From Ktedonobacter sp. SOSP1-85 (GTDB lineage Bacteria > Chloroflexota > Ktedonobacteria > Ktedonobacterales > Ktedonobacteraceae), in NCBI RefSeq assembly GCF_016587415.1, contig NZ_BNJI01000002.1, positions 434,001 to 498,000 on the forward strand: a stretch of DNA of 64,000 nucleotides. Reading direction: 5' to 3'. Shown piece after piece: positions 26,008 through 33,700 of this stretch. How positions within the stretch are numbered: the first letter of the stretch is position 1; every line of letters begins with the position of its first letter. The translations under genes and the position numbers were made by a program. The notes beneath the pieces are model-generated. The model was not told the origin of the DNA and did no database searches. It saw only the letters and a program-made list of their open reading frames with translations.

Positions 26008-26039
26008 GTCACCAATTAGTGACGTCACTAACTAGTGAC
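26008..26039 (-). promoter_or_regulatory. Tandem TetR operator
   Basis: GTCACCAATTAGTGAC (26008-26023) and GTCACTAACTAGTGAC (26024-26039) abut without a gap; both are GTCAC-N6-GTGAC. Their junction forms the perfect palindrome TTAGTGACGTCACTAA. The site lies 24 bases upstream of the TetR start. Confidence 0.75.
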
Positions 26040-26169
26040 AATAGTACACGGAAATGCAGGGAGATGTCAAGGGGAAAAGAAGGTAGCGACAAGAGATTGG
26101 CGCGGAAGAGTTCGGCACAGAACTTGCCAAGCTACATAGAAATATTTCGGTAAGAGACGGTGGTCATGG

Positions 26170-26739
26170 TTATGCTCCTTTTGATGAAAATGCGTCCATG
26201 CTAGGGGCCTTAATGGTCCACACGACCCACAACGTCCCGCAGATGACGAGAGTCGTGACGGGGCTCCAGAAGGCGATCCCCAAAGCGACCAGATAGCAAG
26301 GGAAATCGAGAAAAGAAAGGACCATGCTCGTGGGGGGGCGCCAGCCAGACGGATCGTTTCTGCGCTGCTGCCGCGTCACCACCCACCAGAGCAGATTGTA
26401 GGAAAAATTAAGAACCGCTATATAGCCAGCATAAATAGCACACGCAACTGAGGCCGCTAGCGTTGTCAAATAGGCTCCAAGCAGGGCCGTAGGGAAGGGA
26501 ACCGCCGAAACGATGAGTAAGAGTATCCCATTGATAAAGAGTAGCCCTGTTTCCGCGTGTCTCGCCCATTGGAGCAGACGATGATGGTAGACCCAGGTGA
26601 TAAGCACCGTCGCAAAACTGAACATAAAGGTCAGGTAGGTTGGCCACTTTGCCCCCAGGGCCGCCGCTAACGTGTGAGGGGTGATAGTCGCCAATACAGG
26701 TACCTGCAAATTTATAAAAATCGTACCCTGCAAACCCAA
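26170..26739 (-). pseudogene. TMEM175/DUF1211 membrane protein lacking its N-terminus
   Basis: The readable part begins at a TTG after an in-frame TAG and has LQVPVLATITPHTLAAALGA, then WVYHHRLLQWARHAETGLLFINGILLL, the known order of bacterial TMEM175-type potassium channel subunits. The first membrane helix, which carries the invariant FSDGVFAIAITLL-type selectivity segment, is missing; before LQVP only a few unrelated residues remain, and no ribosome binding site is present. About five membrane helices are left. Likely a non-functional remnant. Confidence 0.6.
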
Positions 26740-26832
26740 CTACCAGTACAGCCACTCTATGTGCTGTGCAATCACTTATGGATTACGTTGGTTCTGGAGT
26801 ATATAATTACCCATACCGTGTAGATTTGAGGC

Positions 26833-28218
26833 ATGGATAGGTATATGGTAGAAGCGGCACGTTATACGTTCAATATGGCGGGTATCATCATGCATCCTGG
26901 AGAGGAGCGGGTCCTCTTGCGGGCTGTGCAGGGCGGCTGGATGCTGCCCCAGGTGGAGTGGCAGGCAGACGAATATGTTTCGTGGAAAGAGGTCGCCCGC
27001 TTTAATCGTGAGATGCAGAGCTTGCTTGACGTGGGTTTGTCGACGGTGCGCTGCCTGGGCGAGGACTTTGAGCGCGCGACAATGCGCTTTAGCCGGGTCT
27101 ATGTCATGGAGTTACACTCGTCCCACGATAATCTTCCGGCTGATGCATGCTGGATGGATGTTGAAGCCTTGAAAGAGATTATGATCACGCCGCCGGAGCA
27201 TCTTGTATGGCTGGAAGAATGGTTGGCGAAGCGGGACGAAGAGGAGCGCACTCCCTGGTATCATCCTGGCTGGTTGTCGAGGGCTGAGGCCTGGATTGAG
27301 CAAGCATTGGCGAAGCTGGAGGTCCAGCCCATAGTCTCAATAGAGCAGATAGGCGTGGCGGAACGCGGCAGCCTGCTGCGAGTGCAGACAGCAAAAAACA
27401 CTTTTTATTTTAAGGCCCTGCCTGCGTTCTTCCAACATGAGCTTACGCTGCTACAACACCTGGCACGATACCAGGTAGGGTGTGTGCCAGCGCTTGTGGC
27501 CGTGGATGAGCGTGAACGCTGGCTCTTGATGCATGACTTTGGCGATAGACACCTGGACCAGAGCCTGGACCTGGCGGATTGGCAGGAGGCGCTGCGCCGC
27601 TATGCCATATTACAGATTGATCACAGCGCACAGGTGGAGCAATTAGAGGAGCTGGGATGTCCACGCCTCCCACTGGCGACCCTGCCAGAGCAGCTTGGGC
27701 ACTTGCTCACAAGTGAGCAGTCGTTGTTATTTGACACGCCTACGGCCCTCTCGCTAGAGCAGGTACGGCGACTGCATGACGCACTGCCGCTTACACGCTC
27801 GCTCTGCCAGGAATTGGCTGGCTATGCGCTCCCAGAGACTCTTGAGCATGGCGACCTGCACGCGCAGAATATTGTTCTGAGCGAGGGCGACTACCTATAT
27901 TACGATTGGACTGATAGTTGTATCGCCCACCCCTTCTTTAGCCTGTACCCTTTCCTGCTCGACATTGAGGCCCGCTGGCCCGAGGCCCGGACTCGCCTGC
28001 GCGAAGCTTACCTTCAGCCCTGGGAGCGCTATGCCACGCGTGAGCAACTGGTAGATGCCTTCGAGCTGGCGCAACGACTGGCACCCCTGCACCTGTCTAT
28101 GCTCTACGCCACACTTGTCATCCCGCAGATGAAGGACAGGTGGGAGATGCAGCACGGCATCCCCCTTAACCTCAAAGTGCTGCTGGATCGCCTGGATGCA
28201 AAAGTGCGCAATGGTTAA
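26833..28218 (+). CDS. Nudix-like N-terminus fused to an aminoglycoside-phosphotransferase-like kinase
   Basis: The protein is 461 residues. Residues 10-130 look like a Nudix-type fold (AGIIMHPGEERVLL, GGWMLPQVEW, CWMDVEALKEI) but without the conserved REUxEE catalytic box. Residues 165-455 are an APH/choline-kinase fold with HGDLHAQNIVL (catalytic Asp, about 343) and YYDWTDS (metal Asp). It probably phosphorylates a small molecule; the N-terminal domain may only bind a nucleotide. TATAAT at 26802-26807 lies 26 bases before the start, with TTGAGG as a weak ribosome binding site. Confidence 0.7.
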   Translation: MDRYMVEAARYTFNMAGIIMHPGEERVLLRAVQGGWMLPQVEWQADEYVSWKEVARFNREMQSLLDVGLSTVRCLGEDFERATMRFSRVYVMELHSSHDNLPADACWMDVEALKEIMITPPEHLVWLEEWLAKRDEEERTPWYHPGWLSRAEAWIEQALAKLEVQPIVSIEQIGVAERGSLLRVQTAKNTFYFKALPAFFQHELTLLQHLARYQVGCVPALVAVDERERWLLMHDFGDRHLDQSLDLADWQEALRRYAILQIDHSAQVEQLEELGCPRLPLATLPEQLGHLLTSEQSLLFDTPTALSLEQVRRLHDALPLTRSLCQELAGYALPETLEHGDLHAQNIVLSEGDYLYYDWTDSCIAHPFFSLYPFLLDIEARWPEARTRLREAYLQPWERYATREQLVDAFELAQRLAPLHLSMLYATLVIPQMKDRWEMQHGIPLNLKVLLDRLDAKVRNG

Positions 28219-28310
28219 CAAGAGCAAATAGAAGAGTGTGATAGAATAGCAACTGAGCAATCGTAAAGAACAAATGCCTCGTCTCTGTTCCAGAAGAAGG
28301 ACCGTTAACA

Positions 28311-28943
28311 ATGGAAGATCAACCGATGACGTATGCGATTGGAGACCTCCACGGGGAGGTGACCCTCCTCCGTCGATTATTAGCGCTTCTGCCCATACAT
28401 GATGAGGACACGCTTGTTTTCTTAGGAGATTGTTTGGATCGCGGAGAAGACTCGGTGGCAACCATCCTCGCTTTGCGAGAACTCAAACGAACCCATGCAG
28501 CGTGCATTTTCTTACGAGGCAACCATGAAGATGCATGGCTGGCTTGTTGGAACGGCGCCCACTTCACTCATGTCCCCGATATTGAAGGAGCGCTCCAGGT
28601 CTGGGAGGACTGTGACGGATCGCTCCCATTTGCGGTGGGAGACTGGTTAGAAGAGACATGTATCGAATATGAAGATAAACACGCCTACTATATCCATGCC
28701 GGGCTACTACCGGGCAAACCTATTTCGCAGACATCGGCTTTCTACAAAATGTGGGGGGTGAAAGGCTTTCTTGAGAGTGAGTACGATTGGGGAAAGCCGG
28801 TCGTGTTTGGTCATTGGAACCTGCCGGAGCCACTCGTACAAGCCAACAAGATTTGCATCGATACGGGAGCCTTCCGCAGAGGAAAGCTGACGGCGATCCG
28901 GCTTCCAGATTGCCAGATTTTCCAGGTACAACGAGATTCTTGA
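28311..28943 (+). CDS. PPP-family metallophosphoesterase (protein phosphatase-like)
   Basis: The protein is 210 residues. It carries the phosphoesterase motifs GDLHG (about 12-16), GDCLDRG (about 42-48) and RGNHEDAW (about 73-80), plus later His residues (VFGHWN, about 168) that complete the two-metal site. It resembles bacterial serine/threonine protein phosphatases of the PrpA/ApaH-like group. The start is ATG 28311 with AGAAGGA. It is followed after 44 bases by a GNAT gene on the same strand. Confidence 0.82.
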   Translation: MEDQPMTYAIGDLHGEVTLLRRLLALLPIHDEDTLVFLGDCLDRGEDSVATILALRELKRTHAACIFLRGNHEDAWLACWNGAHFTHVPDIEGALQVWEDCDGSLPFAVGDWLEETCIEYEDKHAYYIHAGLLPGKPISQTSAFYKMWGVKGFLESEYDWGKPVVFGHWNLPEPLVQANKICIDTGAFRRGKLTAIRLPDCQIFQVQRDS

Positions 28944-28987
28944 TTTCAATTTGCTATCCCTGGAGTTAAGCTGTGAAGGAGAGTCAT

Positions 28988-29449
28988 GTGTCTATAGGAA
29001 GAATATATCTACAAGACATGGAGCAAGCCAAAGAGCTGTTGGAGATACAGCGAGCGGCCTACCTGATTGAGGCGGAGCTGATTGGCTCGTTCGCCATTCC
29101 AGCCTTGCAGGAGGATTTGGAGACGCTTCAAAACAGTGACGAGATCTTCTATGGCTACTGGATAGATGACAGATTGGCGGGCGCCATCTCGTATAAGAAA
29201 GAGGGTGGCCTCCTGGATATTTATCGCCTGGTGGTTCATCCCAGTTATTTCCGACGTGGGATCGGCAAAGCGCTTGTAAGCTTTGTGGAGGGTGTCGAGG
29301 AAGGGAGAGAGAGGATTATCGTTTCAACGGGAGCCAGGAACTTGCCTGCTAAAAGGCTATACGAAGGTCTGGGCTTTAGCGAGAGAGGGGAGAGAGAGGT
29401 CATACCGGGACTCTGGATTACGCTTTTTGAGAAGATTGAGCGTTGTTAG
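28988..29449 (+). CDS. GNAT family N-acetyltransferase
   Basis: About 153 residues. GTG 28988 is chosen because AAGGAG lies 6 bases upstream; the in-frame GTG at 28973 precedes that site. The acetyl-CoA loop is visible as LVVHPSYFRRGIGKALVSF (about 88-106), followed by STGARNLPAKRLYEGLGFSERGE, the typical GNAT C-terminal part. The substrate is unknown. Probably cotranscribed with the phosphatase upstream. A palindromic repeat of family D overlaps its stop. Confidence 0.8.
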   Translation: MSIGRIYLQDMEQAKELLEIQRAAYLIEAELIGSFAIPALQEDLETLQNSDEIFYGYWIDDRLAGAISYKKEGGLLDIYRLVVHPSYFRRGIGKALVSFVEGVEEGRERIIVSTGARNLPAKRLYEGLGFSERGEREVIPGLWITLFEKIERC

Positions 29450-29474
29450 TCCATGCAAGCATGGACCCTACAAC
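29445..29474. repeat. Family D palindromic repeat (short copy)
   Basis: TCCATGCAAGCATGGACCC within GTTAGTCC...CCTACAAC; the core TCCATGC / GCATGGA is palindromic. The same words flank the longer repeat at 33433-33533. It lies between the convergent GNAT and RpiR genes. Confidence 0.6.
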
Positions 29475-29491
29475 ACAATCTCAGAGATCTC

Positions 29492-30364
29492 TTACAAGAG
29501 GTGCTCGTCGATGGCTTCGGAGAAGCGTTCGAGGGCGATGAGAGATGATTCGGAGCGGCGCGAGGCGACGGCGACGTAGAGGGCGTCAATTACGCTGAGA
29601 TGGGCGATGCGGCTGGTAAGGGCCGCGGTACGGAAGGCGGTCTCGCGCGAGGCGGTGATCAGGGCGATATCGGCGTACTCGCTGAGCGGCGTGTGTACAT
29701 GGCTGCTCAGGAGAATGCAGAACGCGCCAGCGGCGCGGGCTGAGCGGAGTGCGTTCAGTGTCTCGCGCGTGCGACCAGAGTGTGAGATGGCGAAGGCGAC
29801 GGAGCCTGGGGGCAGGTTCGCGGCCGAGACCGCCTGCATGACGGCATCGTGAGTTACGGTCACGGGCAGACCAATGCGCAGGAAGCGGTAATAGGCGTCC
29901 AGGGCGACAGGCAGGGAGGGGCCAATGCCATAGAACTCAATGCGCGTGGCGCCTGCCAGGGCTTCGACCGCGCGCTCTAAGAGCTGCTCATCAAGCACGG
30001 CCAGGGTGTCGGCGATAGCCTGGATATCCGATTGGAGCACCTTGCGCGCTACCACGCCTACACTGTCATCCGGTAGAATGTCTTCGTGAATCTGATGGAG
30101 CGGGGTCATACTCTCCGCCGCCAGGGCGAGTTTGAGGTCGCGTAATCCCTGGTAGCCGAGCGAGCGGCAACAACGTACGATGGTCGCCTCGCTGACCTGA
30201 ATACGCTGTGCCAGGGCCTGGACCGAGAGATGAATCGCCTCCTCGGGGTGCTGTTCAAAGAACTGTGCCACGCGTCCCTCGGCCTCAGTCAAGGTCTGCG
30301 AGGCGGCACGTAAACGCGCCTGGACGCCTTCTGAAATGAGGGGACGCTCCTGTGATTGCGACAT
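29492..30364 (-). CDS. RpiR/MurR family transcriptional regulator
   Basis: About 290 residues. ATG 30364 is chosen because GAGAGGAAGG lies 8 bases upstream; an ATG at 30388 would add 8 residues. Residues 10-85 are the RpiR HTH (ALAQRIQVSEATIVRCCRSLGYQGLRDLKLAL), and residues 115-255 a SIS sugar-phosphate-binding domain (RIEFYGIGPS, then FAISHSGRTRETLNALRSA). Such regulators respond to phosphosugars. GAAA-N5-TTTC-like sites in the divergent control region 1 kb away fit its expected operator. Confidence 0.87.
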   Translation of the reverse strand: MSQSQERPLISEGVQARLRAASQTLTEAEGRVAQFFEQHPEEAIHLSVQALAQRIQVSEATIVRCCRSLGYQGLRDLKLALAAESMTPLHQIHEDILPDDSVGVVARKVLQSDIQAIADTLAVLDEQLLERAVEALAGATRIEFYGIGPSLPVALDAYYRFLRIGLPVTVTHDAVMQAVSAANLPPGSVAFAISHSGRTRETLNALRSARAAGAFCILLSSHVHTPLSEYADIALITASRETAFRTAALTSRIAHLSVIDALYVAVASRRSESSLIALERFSEAIDEHLL

Positions 30365-30520
30365 GAGTATGACCTTCCTCTCCATCACATCTGCTGCTTG
30401 CTGTCAGCAAAAGTATATCCCGCTTTTCTGCGCGAGGCAACTTGTTGGCATGACTTCTTGCGCCCGCATCACACCTTCTACCCAGAATAACTTGCACGTG
30501 GGGTGTGGAAAACACCCCAT

Positions 30521-31327
30521 TTATAGCGGGACCTCAAAAATCCGCGTCGTCAGGATGCCGTCTTGGATGGTTACCAGGCGATAGTGCAACGGTTGAAGAC
30601 AAAAGAACGGCTCATCCAGAAACACTACCTGGGGAGCCGTCGAGCGCAGCCCAAAGACGGGAATGCCGCGCTTCACCTTCTCATAGGTCGTATGCACATG
30701 TCCACTAAGCACACCCAGGATCTGTGCTTGATACTGGGTTGCAATATTCCAGAATATTTCACTCTTCTCTTTATCCAGAAAATAATCATCCTGCCAACGA
30801 TTGCCCATGGGAACCATGTGATGGTGGGTCAAGATCACTGATGGGAATCCGGCCTGTAATGAGCGCTCAAGGTAGTCCAGAGTCTCAGGATAAGCAACGG
30901 CATCATCGCCCGCGCCAAAATCCAGGCAGATAAATTGCACGCCTTTGTGCTGGAAGCTGACATTCATCAGAGGCATGGGAGGCGTATCGGCAAAGAGATA
31001 GCGGAAAAACAGCTCGCGGTCATCGTGATTGCCAGGCAGAAAATACATAGGGAAGGCCTGCAAGCCCTCTAGTGTGACTAACGCTGGTCCCGGCGCAGCG
31101 GAGACAGCCTGCAACTGAAACATCTGGCAGAAATTGCTATAAGATACCTCCGACGCATCATTGACCAGGTCGCCGGTCGTGATCAAGAAATCGATACGCT
31201 CGCCGACATTTTCCGCGATATGGCGTAGCACCTTGCGTACAGCATAGGCGGTTGCATATCCGCGCATCAATTGAGACTCGGTCTCCCCCAGGTGGTGGTC
31301 GGTAATCTGCACAAAAGAGAAAGCCAT
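30521..31327 (-). CDS. Metallophosphoesterase (CpdA/GpdQ-like)
   Basis: The protein is 268 residues from ATG with AAGGAG. The metal motifs are in order: ITDHHLGE (residues about 8-15), TTGDLVND (about 50-57), PGNHDDRE (about 98), LTHHHMVP (about 168) and SGHVHTTYE (about 210). This is the class III cyclic-nucleotide or glycerophosphodiester phosphodiesterase pattern. A regulator-controlled promoter lies upstream, divergent from an EamA transporter. Its position between RpiR and a transporter suggests a role in using a phosphorylated sugar or glycerol compound. Confidence 0.82.
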   Translation of the reverse strand: MAFSFVQITDHHLGETESQLMRGYATAYAVRKVLRHIAENVGERIDFLITTGDLVNDASEVSYSNFCQMFQLQAVSAAPGPALVTLEGLQAFPMYFLPGNHDDRELFFRYLFADTPPMPLMNVSFQHKGVQFICLDFGAGDDAVAYPETLDYLERSLQAGFPSVILTHHHMVPMGNRWQDDYFLDKEKSEIFWNIATQYQAQILGVLSGHVHTTYEKVKRGIPVFGLRSTAPQVVFLDEPFFCLQPLHYRLVTIQDGILTTRIFEVPL

Positions 31328-31357
31328 GCCTTTTTTCTCCTTACCTCATTAACGAAT

Positions 31358-31404
31358 GAAATTTTATTTCTTTTTAGTGTATAGAGAAATAAAGTTTCTG
31401 TCAA
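31358..31404 (-). promoter_or_regulatory. Promoter of the phosphoesterase gene with two RpiR-like operators
   Basis: On the minus strand TTGACA (31404-31399), 17 bases, then TACACT (31381-31376). GAAACTTTATTTC (minus-strand reading of 31386-31398) fills the spacer and GAAATTTTATTTC-like 31358-31370 lies just downstream; centres are 28 bases apart. Confidence 0.6.
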
Positions 31405-31436
31405 GAGGGTTAAGCTTTCGCGCCTACGGCGCTCAA

Positions 31437-31504
31437 GGGGAGTATGTGTATTGGCATGACTGGTGGGCGAATGCCCACCAGTCATGCCAATACACATACT
31501 CCCC
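31437..31504. repeat. Perfect 32-bp inverted repeat between two divergent promoters
   Basis: Arms 31437-31468 and 31473-31504 pair perfectly around a GAAT loop. Unlike the others it lies upstream of both neighbouring genes, so it cannot be a gene terminator for them. It may separate the two promoters or be a mobile palindrome. Confidence 0.75.
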
Positions 31505-31536
31505 CTTAAAAAGAAGGTGGTAAGCTATCACTCACC

Positions 31537-31586
31537 TTGACAGAAATGAAACTTTATTTTATCTTTGTTTTAGGAAACAATATTTC
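31537..31586 (+). promoter_or_regulatory. Promoter of the EamA gene with two RpiR-like operators
   Basis: TTGACA (31537-31542), 17 bases, TATCTT (31560-31565). GAAACTTTATTTT (31548-31560) lies in the spacer and GAAACAATATTTC (31574-31586) after the -10; centres are 26 bases apart. This mirrors the arrangement on the other strand. Confidence 0.6.
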
Positions 31587-31606
31587 TTTTTAGAGCAGGA
31601 GGCTGG

Positions 31607-32473
31607 GTGATTATGAGTCCTTTTGTGTTTCTGCTGGTGCTTGTGGCGGCGTTTTTGCATGCGAGCTGGAATTTTCTGGCGAAGAGGGCGGGGAATAGCA
31701 AGGGTTTTGTCTGGTTATTTAATGTGCTGGCGAGTATTATTTACGTGCCTGTGTTATCGTATGTGCTCTTCGCCGGGCATACGTCGTTCAGTTGGGTCCA
31801 GGTGGGTTTTGCGCTGGGGAGTTCCTGCCTGCACCTGGCCTACTTTCTCTTCTTGCAGCGAGGGTATGAGACCGGGGACCTCTCGCTCTCCTATCCGCTG
31901 GCGCGCGGCACGGGTCCGCTGCTCTCAACCCTCTTCGCCATCGCGATTTTTAACGAGAGGCCAGCGGTGGGCGCGCTGGTGGGCATAGCGCTGCTTATCG
32001 TGGGGATCGTCTTCCTGGTGGGGAATCCCCTGCGCATCTTTGCTGAGGGAAAGCGCCGCGCTATCCTGTACGCCCTCATCACCGGCGTGTTTATCGCTAT
32101 CTATACGCTATGGGATAAAGAGGCCGTGAGTACGCTGCATACCTCGCCGCTACTGATGATGGAGTTTCCAAGCATTGTGATGGCTGTTTTGCTGCTGCCA
32201 GCTTCGCTAAAGCATTGGGGGCAGGTCAAGGAAACCTGGAGATCGCAGCGCCTGGAGGTATTGGGAGTTGCGATTCTCTCTCCCCTGGCCTACCTGCTCA
32301 TTCTATTTGTCCTGATCTCGAATCCAGTCAGCCAGGTCGCGCCACTGCGCGAGAGCAGTGTTTTGATCGGTACCCTGATGGGGACACGCCTCCTGGCGGA
32401 GAAACAGGGCGCGCGGCGCATAGTCTCGGCCGCGCTTATCCTGGCGGGGATTACGCTTCTCGCGATCAGCTAG
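31607..32473 (+). CDS. EamA/DMT family transporter
   Basis: The protein is 288 residues. It has ten predicted hydrophobic helices in two repeats of the EamA domain (for example FVFLLVLVAAFLHASWNF, and SYPLARGTGPLLSTLFAIAIF in the first half). CAGGAGG is 5 bases before GTG 31607 and 11 before ATG 31613, so either may start. DMT proteins export or import metabolites such as amino acids, sugars or nucleotides. Control by RpiR-like sites shared with the phosphoesterase gene suggests a phosphosugar-related substrate; this is inference. Confidence 0.85.
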   Translation: MIMSPFVFLLVLVAAFLHASWNFLAKRAGNSKGFVWLFNVLASIIYVPVLSYVLFAGHTSFSWVQVGFALGSSCLHLAYFLFLQRGYETGDLSLSYPLARGTGPLLSTLFAIAIFNERPAVGALVGIALLIVGIVFLVGNPLRIFAEGKRRAILYALITGVFIAIYTLWDKEAVSTLHTSPLLMMEFPSIVMAVLLLPASLKHWGQVKETWRSQRLEVLGVAILSPLAYLLILFVLISNPVSQVAPLRESSVLIGTLMGTRLLAEKQGARRIVSAALILAGITLLAIS

Positions 32474-32558
32474 ACCTGATGAGTTTGACCTCGTGAGATA
32501 GAATGGGAGAGTGCAAAACGCGCACACCGTCGTCTTTAACGCAAGGAGAATGGATTTT

Positions 32559-33332
32559 ATGGCGAGCAACTTCACCTCATCCGAAACCGGCCTCCCCTCA
32601 TACGACGAACCCATTCGCATTGTTCCTGTACATTCGCCCTCTCTAGAAACAGCTGCTCCTACGGCGCAGCTTGTCTATAACAATGGTCCCCTGCTTACCA
32701 CTGTGGAGGTCTACACCGTCTTCTGGGGCTCGCAGTGGCAGCAGGCACCCGAGAGCGACCTCGTGCAGAAGCTGAACTCCTTCTTTGACTATATCCTGAC
32801 CAGTCCTCTGCTGGACCAGATGGCGGAGTATAGCACCGCCGAGCAGAAGATTGGGCGCGGGAGCCGCTCTGGCACGACAACCCTTACCACTTCAGAGCCC
32901 GGCTCTAATGTCACAGACGACCAGATCCAGCAATTCATAACCGATGCGATTGCTAACTCTACGCTACCACAACCCACAGCCAATACGCTCTACTTTGTAT
33001 ACCTGCCGAGCGGGACAACGGTCACGATGAGTGGTGATAGCTCCTGCTCTTCGTTCTGCGGCTATCACAATGCCATCAACAACAAGGTCTATTATGCCGT
33101 CATGCCCTACCCCGACTGCGCAGGCTGTACCAATAACCTCAGTGCGTTCGATTCGCTCACATCGACCAGTTCGCATGAACTGTGCGAGGCGATCACGGAC
33201 CCGGTCCCCGGGCAGGGCTGGTACGATCAGGCCAATGGCGAGATTGGCGACATCTGCGCCTGGCAGACCCGTCAGGAGGGGAACTATACTATCCAAAAAG
33301 AGTGGTCAAACAACTCTAACTCCTGCGTCTAG
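32559..33332 (+). CDS. Putative secreted HELxE protein (Exordium/Phi_1-like)
   Basis: About 257 residues from ATG 32559; AAGGAG lies about 10 bases upstream, and an ATG right behind it (32550) is too close. The middle reads GPLLTTVEVYTVFWGSQW, like the start of the Exordium (Phi_1) domain. Near the end SSHELCEAITDPVPGQGWYD is followed by EIGDICAW, a HELxE-TDP signature with further acidic residues that suggests metal binding. Four Cys in CSSFCGYHN and CAGCTN. No clear signal peptide is visible, so secretion is uncertain. Function unknown; possibly a metallopeptidase. Confidence 0.6.
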   Translation: MASNFTSSETGLPSYDEPIRIVPVHSPSLETAAPTAQLVYNNGPLLTTVEVYTVFWGSQWQQAPESDLVQKLNSFFDYILTSPLLDQMAEYSTAEQKIGRGSRSGTTTLTTSEPGSNVTDDQIQQFITDAIANSTLPQPTANTLYFVYLPSGTTVTMSGDSSCSSFCGYHNAINNKVYYAVMPYPDCAGCTNNLSAFDSLTSTSSHELCEAITDPVPGQGWYDQANGEIGDICAWQTRQEGNYTIQKEWSNNSNSCV

Positions 33333-33343
33333 AATGGCACGAC

Positions 33344-33418
33344 GCTACTAAAGTACGCGTCTACATATAAAGATACGGGCGTATCATATTTTTATATGTA
33401 GACGTGTACTTTAGTAGC
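33344..33418. repeat. Inverted repeat of family C
   Basis: About 28-bp arms with one mismatch; the outer end is GCTACTAAAGTACGCGTCTA. It starts 12 bases after the stop of the HELxE gene and shares the ACGCGTCTACATAT word with the repeat at 23971. Confidence 0.75.
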
Positions 33419-33432
33419 GAATTCACAACATC

Positions 33433-33533
33433 TGTAGGGTCCATGCTGGCATGGACTGCCGAGGCCCGCAGGCCGATATCCCGCCGTTGCGGAGGTCGCT
33501 TCGCTCGCAGTCCATGCCAGCATGGACCCTACA
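33433..33533. repeat. Inverted repeat of family D, 27-bp arms
   Basis: Arms 33433-33459 and 33507-33533 are perfect inverted copies (TGTAGGGTCCATGCTGGCAT at the outer end) around 47 bases rich in GC. The arm also occurs at 29445-29474. The space up to 33700 holds no gene. Confidence 0.75.
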
Positions 33534-33700
33534 TCTATAAATTACGTAAATCTACCATTTAGTAGAGTCGTCCGTTACTCTTCTGTGATATCAGGCTAGC
33601 AAAATGCGTATTAACCACATATACGCTTTTGCGTTTATAGCATGCTAGCAAGCTTTAAAGCTTTCTGTTTGAATTGCCCTTTCTAAGAAAGAGATACCAC

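Noticed and set aside
25649..26035. Open frames antisense to the TetR gene
   Set aside because: Shadows of a well supported coding gene.
27895..28461. Minus-strand open frame of 188 codons
   Set aside because: It overlaps the ends of two well supported plus-strand genes and shows no domain.
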